Source of the DNA: Bacillota bacterium
GTDB lineage: Bacteria; Bacillota; Clostridia; Oscillospirales; Ruminococcaceae
Assembly (NCBI GenBank): GCA_023413185.1
Contig: JAEZQD010000027.1
Span: 1-5,857 of the forward strand
Direction: 5' to 3'
DNA: 5,857 nt
The stretch's first letter is position 1. Every line of letters starts with the position of its first letter. The position numbers and the translations under genes were made by a program. The notes below the pieces were generated by a model. It made no database searches. It was given only the letters and a program-made list of their open reading frames with translations, and was not told where the DNA came from. Shown piece after piece: positions 1 to 5,247 of the stretch.

Positions 1-923
1 CGGAGATTAAGCTGCGCCACCTAAACCGCGAATACATCCTAAACCGCACCAAAGAGCTTGACCAGCTGCAAAAAGAAATTGCCGATATGGAGGATATCCT
101 CGCTAACCCCAAACGCATCGGGCGCATCATGATAGACGAGCTGACCGAGGTCTCAAAGAAATACGGCGCACCGCGTAAAAGCCTGATTGTGTTTGCCGAC
201 GACGAGCTGGAAGTGCCGGAGGAGGACATCCCCGACTACCCCGTCCACCTGTTCTTTACAAGGGAAGGCTATTTTAAGAAGGTTACCCCGCAGTCTCTGC
301 GCATGAGCGGCGAGCACAAGCTTAAAGAGGGCGACGAGGTTGTGATGCAAGGGGAGAGCACCAACTCCGCGGAGCTGTTGTTCTTCACCAATCGGTGCCA
401 GGTATATAAGGCGCGCGCCTGCGATTTTGAGGACACCAAGGTCAGCGTGCTGGGAGATTACATCCCCGCCAAGCTGGGCATGGACGAGGGTGAGTCCGCC
501 GTGTTAATGGTAGTCACTAAGGACTATTCGGGCTATATGCTGTTTTTCTTTGAAAACGGCAAGCTTTCCAAGGTGCCGCTGGCAAGCTACCAGACCAAAA
601 CCCGCCGCAAAAAGCTAATTAACGCGTACAGTGCAAAAGCCCCAGCCGCCGCGATACTGTATACCCCACAGGACAGGGAGTATATGGTGACCAGCACCGC
701 CGGGCGCGTACTGCTTGTACACTCCGGCGCGGTGGCTGAAAAGAGCACCAAGGACAATCAGGGCGTTTCGGTCATGATACTCAAAAAAGGACATACCGTC
801 GCTGTGGTCAAGCTGTTTGAAGAGCAGATGCTGGGCAACGCGCACCGCTTCCGTACGAAGACGTTACCCTCGGCAGGCGCTATCCCCAAGGAGTCGGATC
901 TTGGCGAGCAGCTCAGTTTTTAA
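1..923 (+). CDS. parC: DNA topoisomerase IV subunit A (ParC/GyrA family), C-terminal part
   Basis: This is the 3' end of a type IIA topoisomerase A subunit, which with its ATPase partner (ParE/GyrB type) passes one DNA duplex through another to decatenate or relax DNA. The frame is open from base 3 to the TAA at 921-923 (306 residues); the start and the catalytic tyrosine domain lie off the left edge. Residues 1-60 resemble the coiled-coil tower/gate region of the family (EIKLRHLNREYILNRTKEL, then KRIGRIMIDEL and KYGAPRKS). The rest looks like a C-terminal beta-pinwheel with about four recognisable blades, starting near LFFTREGYFKK, LLFFTNRCQVYKA, VLMVVTKDYSGYMLFF and YMVTSTAGRVLLVHSG. No canonical GyrA box (QRRGGKG) is visible; the nearest candidate is QTKTRRKK at about residue 197. 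That favours ParC, or a divergent GyrA paralogue, over true gyrase A. An internal ATG at 87 is not the start. The family is certain; the parC/gyrA choice is less so. Confidence 0.88.
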   Translation, partial: EIKLRHLNREYILNRTKELDQLQKEIADMEDILANPKRIGRIMIDELTEVSKKYGAPRKSLIVFADDELEVPEEDIPDYPVHLFFTREGYFKKVTPQSLRMSGEHKLKEGDEVVMQGESTNSAELLFFTNRCQVYKARACDFEDTKVSVLGDYIPAKLGMDEGESAVLMVVTKDYSGYMLFFFENGKLSKVPLASYQTKTRRKKLINAYSAKAPAAAILYTPQDREYMVTSTAGRVLLVHSGAVAEKSTKDNQGVSVMILKKGHTVAVVKLFEEQMLGNAHRFRTKTLPSAGAIPKESDLGEQLSF

Positions 924-927
924 CGCA

Positions 928-961
928 CAAAAAACGGGCAGCATCACCAGAATGCTGCCCG
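928..961 (-). terminator. Intrinsic terminator, canonical only on the minus strand
   Basis: A perfect 10-bp stem, CGGGCAGCAT (935-944) with ATGCTGCCCG (952-961), encloses a 7-base loop. On the plus strand it begins 11 bases after the parC stop, but the bases that follow (AACGATAATC) are not T-rich. Instead six A's precede the stem (929-934), so read on the minus strand the stem is followed by six T's, the classic intrinsic terminator form. It should therefore stop transcription arriving from the right on the minus strand. It may also protect or weakly terminate the parC mRNA. The structure is seen; activity and direction are inferred. Confidence 0.55.
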
Positions 962-1062
962 AACGATAATCGTATCTCAGTATACATTATACCTATCATG
1001 CAAACGCTTGACCTTGCATACCGCAGTCACAACTATCGTGTTATTATTATGGCTGCAGGCGG

Positions 1063-1242
1063 CTTGGTTATCACAGGAAATCCGTGGTAAATTAAGATGC
1101 GCACTATGGTTATCCATTCAGACCGCCCTGCCATTTGGTAGAGCGGTCTGACCTGCGTACAGTGTTGTCGAATGGCTGAAAATGAGCTAAATCAACAGCC
1201 GCATCTTCTTGTGCGGTAGGAGAATCCTGCACCAAGGTTTTT
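1063..1242 (+). ncRNA. Candidate structured non-coding RNA of unknown class
   Basis: The segment folds by eye into a closed multi-branch structure. The closing stem is CUUGGU (1063-1068) with ACCAAG (1231-1236), followed after one G by UUUUU (1238-1242), as in an RNA that ends at its own terminator. Inside are a hairpin with a 7-bp stem (about 1068-1074/1084-1090), a perfect 8-bp long-range stem AAGAUGCG (1094-1101) with CGCAUCUU (1200-1207), CACU/AGUG (1102-1105/1161-1164), a strong hairpin CAGACCGC/GCGGUCUG (1119-1126/1143-1150) with an inner 5-bp stem, a GGCUG/CAGCC hairpin (1174-1178/1196-1200), and a last hairpin (1211-1232). U1071-G1087 and G1130-U1139 pair as G-U only on the plus strand, which favours that strand; C1127/A1142 would be G-U only on the minus strand. 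I saw no hallmark of tmRNA, RNase P, SRP RNA or the common riboswitches. The 5' end and promoter are uncertain: TATTAT at 1042-1047 is well placed but has no good -35. Confidence 0.45.
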
Positions 1243-1334
1243 GCATCGTACGAGGCTCACCGATTTTTGCGATAATTTTGCGGCGCAGATGATGGTATTT
1301 TTCTGTCATTTTGCAGGAATAAATTCTTTTCCTA

Positions 1335-1366
1335 TTGATTTTTTTGTCGTATGCATATAATATAAT
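1335..1366 (+). promoter_or_regulatory. Possible promoter for rpiR
   Basis: Two overlapping consensus -10 hexamers TATAAT lie at 1356-1361 and 1361-1366 in an AT-rich stretch. The best -35 candidate, TTGATT at 1335-1340, is 15 bases from the first and 20 from the second, neither of which is the ideal 17. Starting here would leave a leader of about 190 bases before the ATG at 1564. An imperfect inverted repeat, ATTG...CAAT (1368-1383), falls at the expected start point and could be an operator, but it is too weak to rely on. Confidence 0.38.
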
Positions 1367-1563
1367 GATTGTAATTATGCAATTTTTGTTTTGGCTGCCT
1401 GCATATATCCGGTGGCGCTTAACGATTCTGTACGAGAAGCAAACTTCAAGCAAATCGCAAAAAAAAGCAAGCGGAGTTTTGATTTCTCAGTTTTTTATCG
1501 GCATTCGGACCAGCGCCCTGAAAGAATAAAAACGATTTATAACGAAGGATATGGTGAAACTTC

Positions 1564-2463
1564 ATGCAAGGTAATCTGCTGCAGATTATTGGGTCGAAGA
1601 TGAGTAAGTTTTCTAAAGGTCAGCGCGCCATCGCCGCTTATATTACAGCGCACTACGATAAGGCGGCGTTCATGACAGCGTCTAGGCTGGGCGAGGCGGT
1701 GGGCGTCAGCGAATCCACAGTGGTTCGCTTCGCGTCGGAGGTCGGTTACGAGGGATACCCCGAGCTGCAGCATGCGTTGCAGGAGATGATAAGAAACAAG
1801 CTGACCTCGGTGCAGCGTATGGAGGTTGCCAGCGAGCAGATTGGTGTGCGCGACGCGGGCGAGGTGCTGGATAAGGTTCTGGGCGCCGACATCAACAACA
1901 TTCGCCGCACGCTGGAGCTGACCTCTAAGCAGTCGTTTTCGGATGCCGTGAGCACCATTATTGCCGCCAAGACCATCTATATCATGGGCGGACGCAGCGC
2001 ATCTGCGCTCGCGAACTTTTTGGGCTTTTATTTTAACCTTGTTTTTTCAAACGTCCGCGTGGTGGGCACAAGCAGCTCCAGCGAGGTTTTCGAACAACTT
2101 CTTCGCATCGGCAAAGGTGATGTATTGATAGCCGTCAGCTTTCCCCGTTACTCCAAGCGCACCGTTCGCGCGGGCGATTTCGCATCTAAATCGGGTGCGG
2201 ATGTCATCGCCATTACCGATAGCCCGTCCGCACCCCTTGCGGTATGTGCAACGCACCTGCTCATTGCGCGCAGCGATATGGCAAGCTTTGTGGATTCACT
2301 CGTTGCGCCGCTGAGCCTGATTAACGCGCTGATTATTGCCGTCAGCTTAAATAAAAAGGAGGAGGTTTCAGACACCTTCTCAAAGCTCGAAAGCATATGG
2401 GATCTATATAACGTATACGAAAAAAGCGACGCCGCATCCGCAAACGAACTGATTGAAGACTAA
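1564..2463 (+). CDS. MurR/RpiR family transcriptional regulator
   Basis: A cytoplasmic DNA-binding regulator of 299 residues, the usual length of this family, whose members sense phosphosugars through a C-terminal SIS domain. The N-terminal HTH domain spans about residues 1-77, with FSKGQRAIAAYI followed by the family signature MTASRLGEAVGVSESTVVRF at 37-56. The SIS domain spans about 125-260: IYIMGGRSAS near 138-147, DVLIAVSFPRYSKRT from 186, and ADVIAITDS at 212-220. The SIS loop is the SFPRYS variant found in a subset of the family, not the S-x-SG-x-T form typical of sugar-phosphate binders, so the ligand cannot be predicted. ATG 1564 fits the family N-terminus; GGTGA (1553-1557) six bases upstream is a likely ribosome binding site, with GAAGGA (1544-1549) further off. 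No sugar enzyme gene lies beside it. It precedes the flavoprotein gene by 97 bases on the same strand and may be autoregulated. Confidence 0.92.
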   Translation: MQGNLLQIIGSKMSKFSKGQRAIAAYITAHYDKAAFMTASRLGEAVGVSESTVVRFASEVGYEGYPELQHALQEMIRNKLTSVQRMEVASEQIGVRDAGEVLDKVLGADINNIRRTLELTSKQSFSDAVSTIIAAKTIYIMGGRSASALANFLGFYFNLVFSNVRVVGTSSSSEVFEQLLRIGKGDVLIAVSFPRYSKRTVRAGDFASKSGADVIAITDSPSAPLAVCATHLLIARSDMASFVDSLVAPLSLINALIIAVSLNKKEEVSDTFSKLESIWDLYNVYEKSDAASANELIED

Positions 2464-2468
2464 AGAAT

Positions 2469-2505
2469 GTGCGGCACGATTAACCGCATACTAATTGTGC
2501 CGCGC
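2469..2505 (+). other. Intergenic hairpin between rpiR and the flavoprotein gene
   Basis: Six bases after the rpiR stop, GTGCGGCACGATTA (2469-2482) pairs with TAATTGTGCCGCGC (2492-2505) over 14 positions, including two G-U pairs (U2470-G2504 and G2478-U2496), around a 9-base loop. No U-run follows (CTGCACCACA), so it is not a canonical intrinsic terminator and read-through is likely. It may be an mRNA-processing or 3'-protection structure. Its arms reappear in the hairpin at 4532-4555. Confidence 0.6.
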
Positions 2506-2560
2506 CTGCACCACACAAACTGACGCACCGTGCGTGCGGAAAGGATATGGAATACCTGTT

Positions 2561-3796
2561 TTGTACAACAACTACGATGTCATTGTAATCGGTGCGGGTG
2601 CCGCGGGATTGATGGCGGCGGGCACCGCTGCGGCACAGGGTAAAAGAACCCTGCTGCTTGAACGAAACGACCGCCCCGCCAAAAAGGTGTTAATCACCGG
2701 CAAAGGGCGTTGCAACGTCACCAATAACTGCACTCAGGACCATTTTATTACCCAGGTTAAAACGAACGGACGATTTTTATACAGCGCGATTGCCGCATTT
2801 TCGCCGCAGGATACGATGGCGTTCTTTGAGCGTCTTGGTCTTGCGCTGAAAACCGAGCGAGGCAACCGCGTTTTTCCGGTTTCGGATCAGGCTGCCGACG
2901 TCGCCTCGGCGCTTCTTCGCTACGCAAAAGCACAGGGCGCACAGCTTGAGACCGCCCGCGTAAAACAGCTTGTACTCGAAAACGGCGCGGTCAAAGGCGT
3001 CACCACCTATCAGGGCAACACGTACACTGCGTCCGCTGTTATTATTGCAACAGGCGGGCTGTCCTATCCGGGCACAGGGTCAACCGGCGACGGATACCGC
3101 TTTGCAGCCGAGGCGGGGCATACGGTACTGCCCACTTCGCCCGCGTTAATCCCTATTGTCACCCACGAGGATTGGTGCAAAAGCGCAATGGGGCTGTCGC
3201 TTAAGAACGTAACCCTATCGGTTGAGGATAATAAACGCGGCAAAACCGTATTTTCGGAACTGGGCGAGATGCTGTTTACCCACTTCGGCATATCGGGTCC
3301 GCTTGTTTTAAGCGCGTCCTCGGTTATGGACAGCACACATCTGCCCGACTACCGCATGTCCATCGACCTTAAGCCTGCGCTCTCTTCTGAGCAGCTGGAC
3401 AGACGCATCCAACGAGATTTTTCGCTAAACCTGAATAAGGATTTTCTAAATTCTCTGGGTGCCCTGTTGCCTAAGAAACTGATTCCTGTTATAGTTAACC
3501 TATGTGATATTCCGCCCGAGGAAAAGATAAACCAGATTACCAAACAACAGCGTGCACGACTCGTGCAAACACTAAAAGCGCTTACCGTCACACCGCGCGC
3601 GTTTCGCCCCATAGAGGAGGCAATCGTCACGTCGGGCGGCATAAAGGTAAGCGAGATTGACCCCAAAACGATGCGGTCTAAGCTGTGCGATGGGCTGTTC
3701 TTTGCGGGCGAAGTCATCGATGTGGATGCCTATACCGGCGGCTACAATCTGCAAATAGCGTTTAGCACCGGGTATCTCGCAGGCTTGTACGCGTAG
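2561..3796 (+). CDS. NAD(P)/FAD-dependent oxidoreductase, HI0933/BaiN (YhiN) family
   Basis: A soluble flavoprotein of 411 residues, within the usual size of the family. The N-terminal Rossmann fold has YDVIVIGAGAAGLMAA with GxGxxG at 11-16 and the adenosine-ribose acidic residue E34 (LLLERN). The family hallmark GKGRCNVTN lies at 47-55, TGGLSYPGTGSTGDG at 164-178, and the C-terminal FAD motif GLFFAGEVIDVDAYTGGYN from 378. Relatives are annotated as aminoacetone oxidase-like or, for BaiN of bile-acid-converting clostridia, as a bile-acid reductase; the substrate here cannot be told from sequence, and a bile-acid role should not be assumed. No in-frame ATG lies near the N-terminus. TTG 2561 gives the family-like start MYNNYDVIVIGAG, with GGA at 2549-2551 and a stronger AAGGA at 2541-2545 that is 15 bases away. 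GTG 2534 and TTG 2495 are alternatives that add atypical residues. The gap to the cmk start is 37 bases. Confidence 0.9.
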   Translation: MYNNYDVIVIGAGAAGLMAAGTAAAQGKRTLLLERNDRPAKKVLITGKGRCNVTNNCTQDHFITQVKTNGRFLYSAIAAFSPQDTMAFFERLGLALKTERGNRVFPVSDQAADVASALLRYAKAQGAQLETARVKQLVLENGAVKGVTTYQGNTYTASAVIIATGGLSYPGTGSTGDGYRFAAEAGHTVLPTSPALIPIVTHEDWCKSAMGLSLKNVTLSVEDNKRGKTVFSELGEMLFTHFGISGPLVLSASSVMDSTHLPDYRMSIDLKPALSSEQLDRRIQRDFSLNLNKDFLNSLGALLPKKLIPVIVNLCDIPPEEKINQITKQQRARLVQTLKALTVTPRAFRPIEEAIVTSGGIKVSEIDPKTMRSKLCDGLFFAGEVIDVDAYTGGYNLQIAFSTGYLAGLYA

Positions 3797-3814
3797 AGAG
3801 ATGAAATATACATC

Positions 3815-3825
3815 GGGGAGAGGGG
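3815..3825 (+). promoter_or_regulatory. Ribosome binding site fixing the cmk start
   Basis: The purine run GGGGAGAGGGG ends eight bases before ATG 3834, an ideal Shine-Dalgarno spacing. The in-frame ATG at 3801 lies upstream of this run and has only a weak GAGAG before it. It would also add 11 residues that the CMP kinase family lacks. This decides the start at 3834. Confidence 0.75.
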
Positions 3826-3833
3826 CTGCTTTT

Positions 3834-4508
3834 ATGAGCACTAAGGCGGTTGCGATAGACGGGCCGTCCGGCGCGGGAAAAAGCACCATCGCAAAGGCGG
3901 TGGCAAAACGGCTCGGTTTTATCTATGTAGACACCGGCGCACTGTACCGCGCGGTGGGTCTTTATATGCTCGACCACGGCGTGGACACCGACAGTGAGCA
4001 GCAGGTAGTGCCGCGTTTGACCGAGGCAGAGGTTTCGCTGCGTTTTGTAGACGGCGAGCAGCGCGTGTTTTTGAATGGTCGGGACGTATCGCTTCGCATC
4101 CGTGAAAACGAGGTGTCGATGGCGGCTTCCAACGTGTCCCGCATCCCGCAGGTACGCACGTTTTTGTTTGACCTGCAAAAGGAAATTGCCAAAGAAAACA
4201 ACATCATCATGGACGGACGCGACATCGGAACGGTGGTGCTTCCCGGCGCGGATGTGAAGATATTCCTGACTGCGTCGCCGGAGGAGCGCGCACAGCGACG
4301 GTATGAGGAGCTGCTCGCGCGTGGGCAGCAGGTATCGTATGACACGTTGCTGCAAGAGATTAAGCAGCGCGATTACAACGACTCGCATCGGGAGATTGCC
4401 CCGCTGAAGCAGGCAAACGACGCGGTGCTGGTCGACACCACGGGCAATGAGCTCGAGACCTCCATACAGCTGCTGGACGAGCTGATTACAAGCAGGCTCG
4501 GGCTATAA
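3834..4508 (+). CDS. cmk: Cytidylate (CMP/dCMP) kinase
   Basis: Transfers a phosphate from ATP to CMP or dCMP, feeding CDP/CTP pools for nucleic acids and CDP-lipid synthesis, in the cytoplasm. The protein has 224 residues, the normal bacterial length. Visible motifs are the P-loop GPSGAGKST at 10-18, DTGALYRA at 33-40, the monophosphate-site segment DGRDIGT at 127-133, and RDYNDSHR at 179-186. In that last segment R179, D183 and R186 sit where E. coli Cmk has its CMP-binding R181, D185 and R188 (numbers from memory). The insert typical of the long bacterial form is present between about residues 60 and 120. The start is ATG 3834, set by the strong upstream ribosome binding site. The gene follows the flavoprotein gene by 37 bases and precedes plsC, an order common in Clostridia, where cmk is typically linked to ispH and rpsA. 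Confidence 0.96.
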   Translation: MSTKAVAIDGPSGAGKSTIAKAVAKRLGFIYVDTGALYRAVGLYMLDHGVDTDSEQQVVPRLTEAEVSLRFVDGEQRVFLNGRDVSLRIRENEVSMAASNVSRIPQVRTFLFDLQKEIAKENNIIMDGRDIGTVVLPGADVKIFLTASPEERAQRRYEELLARGQQVSYDTLLQEIKQRDYNDSHREIAPLKQANDAVLVDTTGNELETSIQLLDELITSRLGL

Positions 4509-4531
4509 ACAATTTATAACAGTTAAGTTTT

Positions 4532-4555
4532 GTGCCGCCGCAAGCTGTGCGGCAC
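4532..4555 (+). other. Intergenic hairpin between cmk and plsC
   Basis: GTGCCGC (4532-4538) and GCGGCAC (4549-4555) form a perfect 7-bp GC-rich stem with a 10-base loop. It starts 24 bases after the cmk stop and ends about 21 bases before the plsC start. The following bases (TTGAAAGG) are not a U-run, so it is not a canonical terminator. It may set plsC expression relative to cmk or protect a processed end. It uses the same arm sequences as the hairpin at 2469-2505, in the opposite order. Confidence 0.55.
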
Positions 4556-4576
4556 TTGAAAGGCAGGCGGCAGGAT

Positions 4577-5200
4577 ATGAGCTTATATCCCCTGGGCATT
4601 GCTTTAATGCGTGCAATTACTGCAATCGCGTTTCGCGTTAGAATAGAAGGCACCGAACATCTTCGCCGCGAAGACGGCTTTATTATCGCCTCGAACCATG
4701 TGTCGGGCTACGACCCGGTGTTTCTTTCGCTCGCCGCATATCGCGTAAAAAAGCGAATAAACTACATGGCGAAGGAAGAACTCATAAAGATACCGCTGAT
4801 TGGGCGTGTGTTGCGGGCACTCGGCGCGTTTCCGGTGCGCAGGGGTATGGGCGACCGCGGGGCGTTGGACACGGCGGCTAAAATCGTAACCGACGGCAAG
4901 ATTTTTGGCATCTTCCCCGAGGGGACACGTTCGAAAACGGGCAAGCTGTTGCCGGGCAAATCGGGTGTTGCGGTCATAAGCGCACGAACCCGGTGTGATG
5001 TGGTTCCCGCCTCGATCTACATCGAAGGGGCAAAGCTTAGATGGCTTACAAAGGTTACCGTACGCGTTGGTAAGCCCATCGCGTTTGAACAATTAGGCTT
5101 ATCCGAGAACTTTACCACCCCCGAGCTGAGGGCAGCCAGCGCCCTTATTATGCAGAAGATTGGCGAGCAGTACAATAAAGGTACGCTGGTTAAAGCGTAA
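4577..5200 (+). CDS. plsC: 1-acyl-sn-glycerol-3-phosphate acyltransferase (PlsC family)
   Basis: Acylates lysophosphatidic acid to phosphatidic acid at the inner face of the membrane, the second acylation of phospholipid synthesis. The protein has 207 residues, the short Gram-positive form. The acyltransferase motifs occur in order: NHVSGYDP with catalytic H41 and D46 (HX4D), GAFPVRRG at 83-90, FPEGTRS from 113, and VVPASI with P144. The N-terminal stretch LYPLGIALMRAITAIAF is hydrophobic and likely associates with the membrane. ATG 4577 begins the family-like sequence; AGGCGG (4565-4570) six bases before it is a plausible ribosome binding site. An in-frame ATG is absent further upstream, and extension towards 4532 would run through the hairpin and give an arginine-rich, non-family leader. 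Substrate specificity within the PlsC family cannot be read from sequence, but the position between cmk and ispH supports the housekeeping role. Confidence 0.93.
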   Translation: MSLYPLGIALMRAITAIAFRVRIEGTEHLRREDGFIIASNHVSGYDPVFLSLAAYRVKKRINYMAKEELIKIPLIGRVLRALGAFPVRRGMGDRGALDTAAKIVTDGKIFGIFPEGTRSKTGKLLPGKSGVAVISARTRCDVVPASIYIEGAKLRWLTKVTVRVGKPIAFEQLGLSENFTTPELRAASALIMQKIGEQYNKGTLVKA

Positions 5201-5234
5201 CTATGCGGGGTTAGCTGTAAAACCTCTTGGCGAA

Positions 5235-5240
5235 ACGGAG
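5235..5240 (+). promoter_or_regulatory. Ribosome binding site of ispH
   Basis: ACGGAG lies seven bases before ATG 5248, which begins the family-typical MEINVAKTAGFCFGV. It is a moderate Shine-Dalgarno match with good spacing. No promoter is evident in the 47-base gap after plsC, so expression from the upstream transcript is likely. Confidence 0.6.
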
Positions 5241-5247
5241 TATTCCG

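Larger units (their letters stand above)
924..1563. other. 640-base region without a recognisable protein gene
   Basis: Open frames here (for example minus 1187-1453 and plus 1335-1529 and 1391-1603) give low-complexity, lysine- or isoleucine-rich peptides without known motifs, and I do not call them. The region holds, in order, the minus-strand terminator hairpin (928-961), an 11-base palindrome ACGATAATCGT (963-973), an inverted repeat ATGCAA/TTGCAT (998-1003/1014-1019), the candidate structured RNA (1063-1242), an AT-rich promoter-like stretch (1321-1380), and a leader of about 190 bases before the rpiR start. Base composition falls sharply to AT-rich after about 1260, unlike the flanking genes. 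Confidence 0.7.

Noticed and set aside
981..991. Minus-strand TATAAT at about 983-991 as a promoter
   Set aside because: It would start only about 15-20 bases before the minus-strand terminator and has no good -35, so no meaningful transcript would result.
1063..1242. Assignment of the structured segment to tmRNA, RNase P, SRP RNA, 6S RNA, T-box or a common riboswitch
   Set aside because: I looked for the hallmark sequences (for example GAGGAAAGUCC for RNase P, GGAAGGAAGCAG-like for SRP, a GGUUCGA T-loop and CCA end for tmRNA, AGGGUGG for T-box) on both strands and found none. The branched shape also does not fit the rod-like 6S RNA.
1239..1315. Four copies of TTTTGC within about 75 bases
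   Set aside because: Spacing is irregular and the surrounding sequence is T-rich, so chance is sufficient.
1187..1453. 88-residue open frame on the minus strand
   Set aside because: Lysine/isoleucine-rich with no motif, no clear ribosome binding site, and it overlaps the AT-rich promoter region and part of the structured segment. It looks like a chance frame.
1551..1574. Seven-codon mini-ORF (MVKLHAR) overlapping the rpiR start
   Set aside because: GAAGGA is only one base from its ATG, too close for good initiation. Coupling is possible but nothing supports it.
1335..1603. Two plus-strand open frames of 64 and 70 residues before rpiR
   Set aside because: They overlap the promoter-like sequence and the rpiR start, have no family resemblance and lack convincing ribosome binding sites.
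3762..4388. 208-residue minus-strand frame opposite cmk
   Set aside because: It is a shadow of cmk, whose motifs and ribosome binding site are unambiguous on the plus strand.
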